This document shows, piece after piece, positions 42,843 through 53,544 of a stretch of 64,000 bases of DNA (its first letter is position 1; every line of letters begins with the position of its first letter). This DNA is from Gari tellinella. Taxonomy: Eukaryota > Mollusca > Bivalvia > Cardiida > Psammobiidae. The notes under the pieces are model-generated. The model was not told the origin of the DNA, did not search any database, and saw nothing but the letters and a program-made list of their open reading frames with translations. Both the position numbers and the translations under genes were made by a program. The DNA is taken from positions 5,456,001 through 5,520,000 of the forward strand of contig OV277871.1 of assembly GCA_922989275.2 (NCBI GenBank), given 5' to 3'.

Positions 42843-43411
42843 TTCAGTTGCAACTTTTGGACACATTTCTGTATGATATAAGCAATTAGTACAAATTTTA
42901 GGATAGTTACAGCCGTTACACAGAATGTCCCAAATTTAAGGTTTCAGGTAATCATGCGACATTTTCTTGCCATACACATCCTTCATTGTTTAAGTATTTG
43001 CGGTGAATGTTCTACTAGGGCCTAGCAAGTATTAATAATAAGTCCGGTTACGTTCACTCAAAAATTAATCTGTCGTGTGCCATTATTATTTTTGGAAGTC
43101 TAAGGGTGAATTTTCAGATGCGCCCGAGCAAAGAACAAGCTTAGCCTGCTAACTCAAACTCACTGAAGTCCAATTTGCCCGTATTTCAAAGTTAACACGT
43201 GGTATAGCCACGAAATACGGGCGTATCTGCCTCCAAGAGCGAGTGCGAGTATTTGAATTTTATCTTTAAAAAAAACCCACCTTGTAAGTATGACTTAACC
43301 CCTTACCTCATAATTACGTCTTTTAATGCCTTTAATTTATTCATTCATTGTAAAACTGTTCTACTTGATACAGTCAAGAATGTGCACCGTAGGAAACATG
43401 CCTATAGCCTA

Positions 43412-43657
43412 CAGTGGAAAATCTGTTATTCTTTCCCAATAAACGCGTTTACGCTAAAACTATTATTTGCAGTGCAAACAGTTTGGAGCCAGATTAGACG
43501 CCGGGTTACCCGGCGTCTGATCAGGCTCCAAACTGTTTGCCACTCAGATCAACATGAATAGTCAATATTGTCGAAAAGTTGTCCTTTTCTATGTTTTAGT
43601 GCAATGCGTTTGCGTACGTTTGCGTTTAAACGGGAAAGAATAACAGATTCTCCTCTG
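43412..43657. mobile_element. Family F MITE, complete
   Basis: 246 bases, TA on both sides (43410-43411, 43658-43659); ends CAGTGGAAAATCTG / CAGATTCTCCTCTG. Core 43475-43543 is F-type (GGAGCC arms, GGGTTACCC centre). Same length as the copy at 14650. Confidence 0.85.
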
Positions 43658-43745
43658 TAGCTGGTGATAGATTAAATTAAAAGTAAATCAGAATGTTTCG
43701 TTTTTTTCGGCCAGAGATCTAGATCCATATGAATTTCTATTTCAG

Positions 43746-43993
43746 GTGACAAGTTCGTATTGTCAGACTTTCACTATACCATACTTAAAAATGGTCCTGT
43801 GCCACTGAACGTCTTAGAAAAGATCATTGGGGATTGGACGGTGTCGGTTGTAGTAAGCCAAACGACCTTAGCGCCCAAACCACCAAGTTGCCCAACTGAT
43901 ACTACAAGTGGTTCTAATGCACCAACGATTTCTGGTCTTTCATTCTTTGTTGTTGTTTGTGCATGTATCAAAATCAAATTATTCACATTTTGA
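43746..43993 (+). CDS. DUF885 copy B, terminal exon B16 with hydrophobic tail
   Basis: Acceptor ctatttcag, stop TGA 43991-43993; 82 codons including stop. The start DKFVLSDFHYTILKNGPVPL aligns with A10. It then diverges into a Thr/Pro/Ser-rich linker and a terminal stretch around SGLSFFVVVCACIKI. A short hydrophobic C-terminus behind a small-residue N/S/G region is compatible with a GPI-anchor signal or a tail anchor (inference). The KIK near the end argues mildly against GPI. Confidence 0.87.
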
Positions 43994-44900
43994 ACAGCAT
44001 TGTCCATTTTAGGACATTACGTATACACTATTTTGAAAGGAAAATTACTTAGCGTCTTACTCGTCTAAACAGTTTTACACTCGTCTTTACGTTTTATTCA
44101 GTTTAAAAGTTTATATAATTTTACCATACAAAATTCGACCTGCAGTTTATGAATGTAATGCCTTAAAGCATGTGATACAAACACGTAGTATGTATGATCT
44201 CATTACCTTTTGTCAAACGACAACCGACAACTCCAGTTTGGCAGCGATGCCAGTTCGTTTTGCAACATCACCATAAACCTGTATAGTTTAAAAAAAAAAT
44301 AATTTCAGAATTCTTCGGTATTCTGTTTAACTATGATCGAGGTTACATTTTAATAACATGTCGGTCATTAAAGCTATGCTAATGTTTTACATATCGACAT
44401 GTTTATCCGACTTAAATACACCCCGCGTAAACATGTTTGGGGGAATTTATAACCCCCCCCCCCCCCGCGAAAACATGTTTGGGGGAATGTATATAGGAAT
44501 AATCTCGTCCGTCTGTCTGCCTGTCTTTGTACATGTAAGTGCAACTCCTTCTACACCATTTATGGGATTCGGTAAAAATACAGGTTAATAGAGCACCATA
44601 GAAGGTTGTGCATGAATAAATATCTTTCCATTCGACCATTTCTAATTGGTATAATTCTATAGGGAGATAGTTTAAGTTTGATGTTTCTTGCACTATAGGT
44701 TATAAGCGCTCATAAGCGTTCATTGCAGTTTAACAAAACTTCACAATTAGATGCATTTTAAGTTCATAAATGCTAATAAGCACAACTTCTCCTACACTAT
44801 CGGGGTACAATCTACAGATTTGCATGAAGAAATACTTTTCTATTCCGCCAATTAATAAGGGAAACTATTTCCAAGCGGAGATAATGGTTTGTGAATTATA
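43994..44900. other. 3' flank of DUF885 copy B
   Basis: Probable 3' UTR and flank. An AATAAA lies at 44615-44620, 620 bases after the stop. There is a poly(C) tract at 44449 and no further exon-like frame. Confidence 0.5.
44449..44469. repeat. Poly(C) tract within a short direct duplication
   Basis: The run of C separates two copies of cgcgtaaacatgtttgggggaat-type sequence (44424-44447, 44466-44490). Confidence 0.85.
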
Positions 44901-44919
44901 TGTCAGAAGCGCTGCGGGG

Positions 44920-45060
44920 TGCTTAAAGCAAGGTGACTGTAAAACAGAAAGCTCCTTCAGGAGCTTTCTGTGTAACTCTCACCTTGCTTTAAGCTGTCAC
45001 CTGTCTTTAATACAATAGATTAGCCTTCGTTCAATCGGTCGTAATAGAGGTGTTCTACTG
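44920..45060. mobile_element. Family C MITE, right two-thirds
   Basis: ttaaagcaaggtgactgtaaaac, agaaagctccttcaggagctttct, accttgctttaagctg, then ggtcgtaatagaggtgttctactg/TA. The left shell is missing. Confidence 0.75.
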
Positions 45061-45345
45061 TAACTTCTTATTTATAAATTTGTAAACACGATGGCTCTTG
45101 CACAAACATGTCCATACATGATGTTATATGGTGTCGTTATTCACTTCATTGTGAAACATGATGGATGATTCACTTGGAATTGTTGTTTCTGTTGAGCTAT
45201 TGCTCTTTACTTGTAAAACATATGGGGTGAAAGTCGTATTAAGTAAATGTGACAGCCAAAATGGCATAGCTTCTGACAACGCTACTTGTTTGGCGTAGTC
45301 TACGGGAAAAGTATTCTCATTACAAAAGTCAAGTTAGAATTGAAA

Positions 45346-45503
45346 CAAGACATTCGTAGTTGTGCATTATCGTGCATTAGATCATATTACGTCGTTGAGA
45401 TGTGGGTCATTAAATCCTAAAGCCTAAAGGCCTCGTGATGTAATAACACAACATCTCAACTCCTAACTGTGATCTTATGCACGATAATGCACAACTACGA
45501 ATT
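45346..45503. repeat. Single-copy hairpin with 33-base arms
   Basis: attcgtagttgtgcattatc... (45347-45380) is complementary to ...gataatgcacaactacgaat (45470-45503). No second copy seen in the window. Confidence 0.75.
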
Positions 45504-45843
45504 TGTTGTTTCCTAGTTAATATTCGTGCATGCATAAAACAAATCTAAGGGAATAACAGATGTGAGTTATAGTTATGCATACAACGACTCCTTAGAAATG
45601 ATGTGATATATTATATCAAGGGATGCTTTTTTGCTGTCATCACCAATATACATGTATAAAATTTACGTATACTAATTTAAGTATTCACCGCAAGAGTTAT
45701 CCGGGGTCCGGACCGAATTCTGTTTGCAAGGTCGACTTAAGTGCATATGACATTGACAGTATTACCATATACCACTGTTTAAATGCTCCTCTAATAAATG
45801 CAACCTCATATTCCAAACCTGATAAAAACAATACTGAATTTAA

Positions 45844-46020
45844 CCCATTCACTGTCATGGTGTCATCAACTTTAAACAATTAACGTCTGCTTTTGTTTCT
45901 CAAATTTATATTTTATGTAATTTGACTTAAAAAATATTGAAATTAGTGACACACAGTTCTGGTCCTGACAAGACGCATCAAAACGCGGCGTCTGGTCATA
46001 ATCCAAACTGTTTGCAAATA
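45844..46020. mobile_element. Family E-like MITE with diverged core
   Basis: TTAA / CCCATTCACTGTCATGG on the left, then cacacagttctggtcctgac-aagacgc ... gcggcgtctggtcataatcc-aaactgtttgc. Confidence 0.6.
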
Positions 46021-46281
46021 GCTAATGCTTGCATGGTAAGGCAGTGACAACTTAATAAAAAAACTATATCACGTTTACTCTGTAGCTTACTTTCAGTATT
46101 TAAAACACTGATTAACTCTTTCACTGTTACGTTTTACCGTCTGCTTTAACCCTGTTATTTCCGAACTATCGTCGGCATTGGTAGTGTCGTCTACAATATT
46201 CTAAGTCAGATATAGGTGTGTTTTAATTGAAATGAGAAACCGCCAATGTCGGTATGGCCGGATTGTCCGCACTTTTGCTTT

Positions 46282-46314
46282 GTGTATATATATATATACA
46301 TATATATATATATA
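46282..46314. repeat. (TA)n microsatellite
   Basis: tatatatatatatacatatatatatatatata directly in front of the 180-bp satellite. Confidence 0.9.
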
Positions 46315-46780
46315 GTTACCCATGGCATGTGATGATGACCTCACTACAACTGCACATACAAAATTTGGTTGCTGTAGGACTTAAATTTGACTAAAACTGA
46401 CACTAACAAAGAGGTAAACCAAGACGCAACCGAAAAGGTTAACCAAGAATTCTCTAAGTCATTCGACCTTGAAATCTAGGTCACAGTGACCTAGTTACCC
46501 ATGGCATGTGATGATGACCTCACTACAACTGTACATGCCAAATTTGGTTGCTGTAGGACTTAAACTTTGACTAAAACTGACACTAACAAAAAGGTAAACC
46601 AAGACGCAAACGAAAAGGTTAACCAAGAATTCTCTAAGTCATTGGACCGTGAAATCTAGGTCACAGTGACCTTGTTACCCACAGCATGTGATGATGACCT
46701 CACTATAACTGTACATGCCAAATTTGGTGCTGTAGGACTTTAGCTTTGGCTAAAACTGACACTAACAAAAAGGTCAACCA
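46315..46780. repeat. 180-bp satellite, 2.6 units
   Basis: gttacccatggcatgtgatg recurs at 46315, 46494 and 46674 (period 179-180). The unit includes AGGTCACAGTGACCT (46478-46492, 46658-46672). The array ends in a GGAC/GACA-rich run (46787-46810). Confidence 0.9.
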
Positions 46781-47029
46781 AAGTGAGGACGGACGGACAG
46801 ACAGACGGACGTTCTCACAGTTGGACATTTGTTGGGTATATTTTTTGTTTAAAAGTACCCAACAGTACACTAATATACCCAACAATAACAAAAGGGCAAT
46901 CACGGAATGAATGGAATCTATTGTTCTCCCTACCCAACAAAGGACCTTTCGTGCGCTCGGACGGACGGACGGCATTCGCCAATCTATAGACCGCATTTTC
47001 AATCCGGCCAAAAAGGCAATACGAGTGTC

Positions 47030-47075
47030 AAACACTTTTGCGGCGTCTGATCAGGATACAAGCTGCTTGCAAATT
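47030..47075. repeat. CAAACAG palindrome, right half
   Basis: gcggcgtctgatcaggatacaagctgcttgc without a left arm. Confidence 0.5.
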
Positions 47076-47469
47076 CTCCTTTTGGCGCCAATGGTAGTGA
47101 AAGAGCCAATGTTTTGGGATTTTACATTGCCCCCAGGGCGTTTAAAATATGCAGTTAATTAGAGATTGATAACTGTTTTAGTTTCAAACTGTTCATACAT
47201 TAATCAGATCAGTTATATGTAGTTTAGTAGCATTTGTTTCTCTTAGTGTAAAATAACAAATCCTTTTTTCTGTTCAGTTGTTACATGTATCATATGAAAA
47301 TTCCTAGAACATTCCGAAGCCATACTGATGCAACATTTGATAAGCACAGCAACACATTTCTGCTTTAATACTTTCGTCATGTCTTAACCTGCTACTTGTG
47401 AAGAATGCAACATATCTGGGTTACAATGAAGAAATAATTTTTCCTTTAATGGAAAAACAATTACTTAAG

Positions 47470-47535
47470 ATGCAAACAGTTTTGAGACAGAACAGACGAC
47501 GGATAACCAGGCGTCTGATCAGGTTCAAAAGTGTG
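47470..47535. repeat. CAAACAG palindrome, degenerate F type
   Basis: gcaaacagttttgagacagaacagacgacggataaccaggcgtctgatcaggttcaaaagtgt (split in text: arms at 47471-47490 and 47512-47533). Confidence 0.6.
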
Positions 47536-47625
47536 TAATAGCAATTAAGATAAAATATATAGATCTAGTCAGACTTTTGAAATGTTGTCATATTTTCTTC
47601 ATTTGGCGTTCAGTTTCGTTGGACT

Positions 47626-47924
47626 CATTACCCAATAAATACACCTTTTTACGCCATTGATTTATTCCCCGACTGATGAAAATATTTCAACTTGTACAGT
47701 CATCAAAATATATCAAAACAAATTATTTTCTCTGTTCTAGAAGATGGTAGCGTTACAGTCATCAAAATATATAAAAACAAATTATTTTCTCTGTTCTAGA
47801 AAATGGTAGCTTAAAGCAGGTTGAAGTAAAGTAGAATGCACCTTAAGGTGCATTCTGCTTTACTTTCAGCCTACTTTAAGTGGTAACCTATCTTCAATAC
47901 TAAAACAGGCTATGGGGTTATGGG
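47626..47924. mobile_element. Family B MITE with internal 57-base duplication
   Basis: Right end ggctatggggttatggg / TTAA. Core gtagaatgcaccttaaggtg-cattctgctttac. The segment cagtcatcaaaatatat...ctgttctagaa-atggtagc occurs twice in tandem (about 47697-47753 and 47754-47810), a local duplication inside the shell. Confidence 0.75.
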
Positions 47925-48005
47925 TTAAACGGGTAATAATAAGATGTTTTCGATCTGTAAGATAGAGTAAAGACCGCCAGTATGACTACTCTTTAAGTTG
48001 TTGAT

Positions 48006-48194
48006 AAAGTAAAACCTCTCCATTAAAAGTGTTAAATATCAGGTGTTTAAGGCAGATGACTGCTGAAAACAAGAAGAATGTAAAACAGAAATCTCCTTTA
48101 TGAGCTTTTTGTTTTACTTTCACCTTGCTTTAGGTTGCCGTCTGTCATACAATAATTAAGCTTTTTAAGTGGTCATAAAAGAGAGGTTATACTG
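48006..48194. mobile_element. Family C MITE
   Basis: taaaacctctccattaaaag ... taaaagagaggttatactg/TA; core gtaaaacagaaatctcc/gagctttttgttttac, decayed. Confidence 0.7.
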
Positions 48195-48419
48195 TAGTAA
48201 TAAAACCTTGTGACAGCTGGAAACATTGCGATTGTATAGCAGAAAGAATGTAACAGGAGCTTCTTCTCTCATTGTATTTCATCCTTGTATGTAATCACCA
48301 GCAGTCCTATACACCGTAGATAATGCCACAATCTTTTAGAGAGGGCTGGTAACCGACTGAACCATAACGCTGCATATAGTCTACGCGTCCTTTACAAACA
48401 ATGTACAATAAAAGTTAAA

Positions 48420-48500
48420 TTGTTTTAATGGAAACAGCAAATACCAAGATCAGAGGTCTCCTAAAGGAGTTTTCTGACCAGGATCTGCACTTTTTGTCAT
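48420..48500. repeat. G-type palindrome, degenerate
   Basis: ccaagatcagaggtctcctaaaggag-ttttctgaccaggatctgcac: the G-family centre with decayed arms. Confidence 0.55.
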
Positions 48501-48511
48501 TTTGCAACATA

Positions 48512-48717
48512 CAGTAAAACCTCTCTATTACGACCACTAAATTGTGTTAGTTATAAGGGTGTTTACGGTGGGTGACAGCTTAAAGCACGGTGACAGTGAA
48601 ACAGAAAGCTCCTAAAGGAGCTTTCTGTTTCACTGTCACCTTGCTTTAAGAGGTCACCTATCTATTATACATTCAATTAGCCGTCGATTTAGTGGTCGTA
48701 ATAGCGAGGTTTTACTG
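48512..48717. mobile_element. Family C MITE, complete
   Basis: TA / CAGTAAAACCTCTCTATTACG ... gcgaggttttactg / TA. Perfect core gtgaaacagaaagctcctaa / aggagctttctgtttcac. Confidence 0.87.
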
Positions 48718-48782
48718 TATTGTTAAAGTCAAAATTAGAAGAGTCGGAACTGCAATTTTCCATTTCCAGGGTTCAATCACTA

Positions 48783-49165
48783 TACAGTGTCCCCTCTCTA
48801 CAACGACCCTCTCAACAACGACTCTCTCCTTGCAACGACCCTTATCGCAGTTCACTTAACAGGGAAATGTGTCTAACGCTTTTACTGTTGCAATATCGTC
48901 TGCTTAAAATTGATTCCTTTGTCGCCTGCAGTTTTTTCCTCAAATAACATATAAGTGGACATTTCGATAGAATAAATATACAATGGCGAGTGACAAACAG
49001 CTTGAATACAGATCAGATGCCGCGCTACGCAGCATCTGGTCAGGATTCAAGCTGTTTGCAAATGTAAGCCAAATCTTAATTATTTTCCTCCCTATAACGA
49101 CTCCCTGGGAACAACGCATATAATCTGTCTCCCATTGGGTGTCGTTGTAGAGAGGGAGCACTGTA
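48783..49165. mobile_element. Family D MITE, complete
   Basis: TACAGTGTCCCCTCTCTACAACG ... gttgtagagagggagcactgta. Core 48993-49062 (caaacagcttgaatacagatcagatgccg ... tcaagctgtttg; arms partly diverged). Confidence 0.83.
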
Positions 49166-49269
49166 CTTTATTTGCTATATTAAACCCACGCATTGTACAT
49201 CTGGATACCATGTTCATTCTAAAGATATTGTTTTTAAAGACAAGTGACTGCTTGATTTTCACTTTGCTT

Positions 49270-49720
49270 TCAGCTGATTATTTTTCTATTGATTCCATAT
49301 GACGAAGCGAGCTATAATGTACTGTATTTAGAGAGTATTACGCTGTGCCTTCTGTATTTAACAGTAAATGTATTAACTAGGTACGGAAACGGTTTATTGG
49401 TGAAACTATGCAATTCAAGGAAATTAACATCACAATGTGATATATTTTCAAATATAAAGCGTTTTCTACTTTGCTTTCAGCTGATTTTAGCACATACATT
49501 TTACATTAAAGAGCGAGCTGTATTGTACTTTATTTTGAAAGTATTGTCTGAAAATAATATTGAAACGTTTTACTTTGCACCTTCTGTTTCTAACAGTAAA
49601 TGTGTGTACTTGATAAGGAAACAATTTATTGGTGTATGAAATGTGAAACTATGCAATTCAAGGAAATTAAAATGTGATATATTTTCAAATAGCGTGTTTT
49701 CCAAATTCTTTGCCCATGGA
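49270..49720. repeat. Imperfect direct duplication, about 210 bases apart
   Basis: ctttgctttcagctgattattt / tactttgctttcagctgatttta, gcgagctgtattgtact, ttctgt.tttaacagtaaatgtgt and atgcaattcaaggaaattaa each occur twice (about 49265-49470 and 49470-49690). The AG-rich acceptor-like ttgctttcag is repeated, but no matching coding frame is seen. Confidence 0.6.
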
Positions 49721-49988
49721 CCCGTGTTACTATTTGTGTGTTTTGTTTGTTTAACTCATTCACCCCTGTATGTTTCGATGTACAATTTCAAGTTTCAATA
49801 AGGCATATTCCATTTTTGACTATTAATCGTAGATTATAAATATACATTAAAAATGACGACCCTGATCAGAAGTCTCCTCTTGCTTAAGACAAGTATACTC
49901 ATGACAGGTATACTGTTTGTTACTGATGGATATAATCGTCGCTAGGTTCGAATGTGTTGAACCTGAATGTTTCATTATTATTTCTTAA

Positions 49989-50243
49989 CCCATTACCCCG
50001 TAGCATGGTTCCAGTTTTAAAGACAGATGACTACTTAAAGCAGGTTGAAAGTAAAACTGATAATGCATTCAGGAACATTCTGTTTTAATATTTCAGCCTG
50101 CTTAAGGCTACCTTCTGCTAGGATATAGACAACATTTCTTACGGTTTGTGCTTACGACTGTTTAATTTGAAACTATTTTCTGCAACGGAAGAATAGAATT
50201 AATTACATGCGCTAAAATGCTAAAAATCTATTGGGGGAAAGGG
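49989..50243. mobile_element. Family B MITE
   Basis: TTAA (49985-49988) / CCCATTACCCCGTAGCATG; core gaaagtaaaactgataatgc/gaacattctgttttaat decayed; right end tattgggggaaaggg. Confidence 0.7.
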
Positions 50244-50376
50244 TAAAAAAGATCAATGTTGGTAAAACGACAGTCAGTGTCACTTGTCCCTTGTCATCTT
50301 CAATTTACAAGAAAACTGTGCCATGATTGCAATATTGCGCTTGATATATGACCATGATTACCAATGTACGGTGGGA

Positions 50377-50465
50377 AAGACGTTATTCTTTACCAATAAA
50401 CGCGTTTACGCTTTAATTATTATATCCATTGCAAACAGTTTATAGCCAGATCAGACGCTGGGTCG
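50377..50465. mobile_element. Family F MITE, left half
   Basis: aagacgttattctttaccaataaacgcg, gcaaacagtttatagccagatcagacgctggg, then unrelated sequence. Confidence 0.65.
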
Positions 50466-50767
50466 GTTCCTCTGTACGTTTCCTTATAAAATATATTTGC
50501 ATCTACTTGCTTTGAATTGAGCATTTGTTTACTTCATTTATCAGCTACAAATGAAGACATAACTCTAGTTATAGGTAAATTGTTATAGGTGTTTGACCCA
50601 TTCTTACATAGGCGTTCGAATTTTTCTCATAAGAGTTATTCTCATAAGTCAAATACATGTAGTAGCAAGTTTCAATCAAGTAACAATCAGTTTGTAATTA
50701 TCTGGAAATCAAAACAGGAGGATCAATATTTATTTAAGTAGCAGAGACCTTTAAAGTTAACCACTTA

Positions 50768-51014
50768 CAGTGGAGAATGTGTTATTCTTTCCAAATAAAC
50801 GCGTTTACGCTAAAACGTTTATTTCCACTGCAAACAGTTTGGAGCCAGATCAGACACCGGTTAACCCGGCGTCTGATCAGGCTCCAAACTGATTGCCAAT
50901 CAGGTTAAATTGAAAAGTCAGGATTGTCAGTAAGATGTTTTGTTATCCATTTTATTGCTTTGCGTTTGCGTTTCGCTTGCGTTTAAACGGGAAAGAAAAA
51001 CGTTTTCTTCACTG
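50768..51014. mobile_element. Family F MITE, complete
   Basis: 247 bases between TA (50766-50767) and TA (51015-51016). Core 50829-50897 F-type. Third copy of nearly identical length (246, 246, 247). Confidence 0.85.
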
Positions 51015-51364
51015 TAGCCCAAAATGCAATCCAACATTCTACTTTACTTCAATCTGCCTTAGATATTTTATAAGTTAACCTTGAACCAGGTTTCAATTAA
51101 ATGAGTCATCTCTGACTCAAGCTAATATCTGAAAACATGTAACAATAAGTTCATTACCGATTTCGTCGGTGATAATTGATTCTTTGTGATACATGTACAT
51201 GCATTTGTTAACAAAGTGCTCCAAAATACGAAAGTTCAATATTGCAAATGATGTAACCGCTTTTGAACGCACAACTCCTGTGTGAAAAGGGCGCTATATA
51301 AATCGGGTTTATATGATACAACTGTAATAATAACAATAATAATGTAGCGCCAGATATGTGCTAC

Positions 51365-51625
51365 AGATAGGTGTATAAAACGTTACGTTTTCTCTGTAGA
51401 CGCGAAAGAAACGCAAACGCATAGCAATAACATGCAGAAAAAATGAAACTTTTTGAAAATTGTAACGGTTTATCTTAACCAGAGTAGAAAAAATGGTTGG
51501 AGACTGGCCAGAGGCCGGTTGACCCGGCGTCTTATCGCACTAACTGTTTGCATTTTGACATATTTAATTTTGCATCAACGCGTTTTTAAGAAAAGAATAT
51601 CGTCTCCTCAACTGAATGCTGTCCA
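51365..51625. mobile_element. Family F MITE, decayed
   Basis: aaacgttacgttttctctgtaga, aaacgcaaacgcatagcaataac, core remnant ggttggagactggccagagg-ccggttgacccggcgtctt, then caacgcgtttttaag. Confidence 0.55.
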
Positions 51626-52580
51626 TACATTATGCATATGTCAACATGTTCTAACGATAGACACGTTTTGTTGAACCCAGTCAGGTCTAAAATGTCCTAA
51701 TTCCGTTTCGCATCGAGATTGCTCAATTATTCCCCTAACTTATGTATTGTCAAAATAGATAATACGTTATTATGAACATAGGGCAATATAAAGACAGCCA
51801 TCGCAAATTGATACCACACACGGACATACGATAACAAGCGTGCATGTTCAATCTTATATTAATTCATAAGTGTGTAAATGTGACAGGTAAAGCGAAAATA
51901 GACCATTGGTTATGATCAGAGTATATTTCACTGATAGACGCAATTTCAGTACCTTGACCTTACATTAGGCAGAGTTGTCAGAGAGACAACAAAGCTACTC
52001 GTCAGTACATTTCGAAACTTAAAAGCAGAGTATTCGGTCAAGGTCACAGGCGTTAAACCATGTGCGTGCTTGGAAAGGTCTTGTCAATATGCATATGCAG
52101 AACCGAAATGAAAGCAATACCTCGACGGACATAGGAGTTATAGGCATTTTTCAAAACATAAGTTAAGGGTCAAGGAAACTGATGTCAAAGTTTTCGCTCG
52201 CATGGAAAGGTCTTGTTCGTATACACATGTATATCAAATATCAAACATATTATGATCGTTTTCTAAAAATCTTTTACTCCATTCATGACAACGCATAGCA
52301 TAATCTCGTCTTGTACTTTGTACAGGCGAGCATAAAACTATGGCTTACTGCTATAGCTATCATTTGGCTGGTGTTTATCTTACTTTATATCTATCGGTCA
52401 AGGACGGGGTTGTTAAACGAGTATTATTTACATGTAATAGGATAATCAGAGCGTCGTACGTATTACATATCAACAAGTGCAGGCAACAAAGTGTTTCCAC
52501 GGCAAGGTTACTATACGACATTGATTTGGATACTGCATGATTTAGAGTCTCATTTGTTGTAACAAAGTGTCACAGGTGAT
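51626..52580. other. Low-copy interval, nothing recognised
   Basis: No splice-bounded coding frame, tRNA-like segment or clear inverted repeat. The frames open here lack family resemblance. It contains two tcaaggtcac/gaccttgacctt-type half-sites (51955-51962, 52037-52048). Confidence 0.5.
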
Positions 52581-52582
52581 TT

Positions 52583-52830
52583 ACCTATTCCCTCAGATCG
52601 TGTTGTTTGGTATCGAAGATTTGTGTTTACTTGAAGCAGACTGAAGGTAAAGCAGTATGCTCCTTTGGGACCATTCTTATTTACTTTAAGCCTGCTTTCA
52701 TCTACGATCTGTTGGGATGTAAAAAACAGTTCTTATTGTGCATATTCATGACTGTTAAAATTGGAACCATTTTCTTCTATGAAGGAAACCATTAAAGGTG
52801 TTCAAAGGTGCATCTATGGAGTAATGGGTT
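52583..52830. mobile_element. Family B MITE, diverged
   Basis: tacttgaagcagactgaaggtaaagc, agtatgctcctttgggaccattctt, actttaagcctgctttc; right end tctatggagtaatggg then TTTAA. Confidence 0.65.
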
Positions 52831-53305
52831 TAAAAAATGCTGATGATATGTATATATCCATATTTATTTCATGCTTTCCGGTAGTTTACTTGGAAATAAT
52901 AGTGGATTATCACCTGATAATCTCACTGCTTCTGGGCTTATCGTCACGCGTGCTTGTATTCTGAGATTTCCCCCATCCCCAAGAATCGTAGTCATTCGTG
53001 TGTCATCACGTTATTCCTTCAGCCCGAGTTGTCGAGAAACACTAAACGGGAGAAAACGAATCCTAGATCGGAGGTAACGACGTAATATCGATCACGTCAA
53101 ATCTATTAACCAGTGACGTCATGATACGGCAAACTGTCACGAAAAAGAGTTCATTGTGAATTTCGGGCTCCCCACGGGGTAAAATTTGTACTTTTGCTTT
53201 TAATTAACAAACAATTTAGTCAAAAAGTCGTTTAAAAGCATGAAATAAATAGAATAACTGTATATTTTCAGTGAAAGGTAGAATTTTAATTAATTTATGA
53301 ACATC

Positions 53306-53361
53306 AGACTGTTATATTTTCACTCGTTGATTCGCCACTCGTGAAAATATAACGCATGGTA
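53306..53361. repeat. Short hairpin
   Basis: gttatattttcactcg / ctcgtgaaaatataac around ttgattcgcca. Confidence 0.7.
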
Positions 53362-53544
53362 CTCACTCAATACAGAACTATTTCCTAAACATGATAACAT
53401 TCATTTCTTGAGGTTATTGGCACATACGTGTACATGCTATGAATTGCAGTTCATGTCTCTTCAATGAACATGATAGAGTACTACGATTACTTAAAATCCT
53501 GACACAATGACTGGACACCCGTGGCATCTAGTTAAACATAATAT

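Larger units (their letters stand above)
17451..43993 (+). other. DUF885-family gene, copy B (sixteen exons)
   Basis: Gene-level entry. Sixteen GT-AG exons sum to 1844 bases, about 614 residues in one uninterrupted frame, which is a full DUF885 domain. Exon B1 begins two bases into... a split codon, so at least one more upstream exon must exist; I found no initiator or signal-peptide exon in 16650-17450. Key motifs are LHEAVPGHHLA (B11) and EGWALYAEYLGE (B12/B13). The C-terminus (B16) ends in a hydrophobic stretch, suggesting membrane attachment. The intron between B3 and B4 hosts the complete LTR retrotransposon in antisense. The first AATAAA I see after the stop is at 44615. Enzymatic role is inferred, not known. 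Confidence 0.88.

Noticed and set aside
46703..47035. 110-codon minus-strand frame
   Set aside because: Runs through satellite and GGAC-rich microsatellite sequence; low complexity, no motif.
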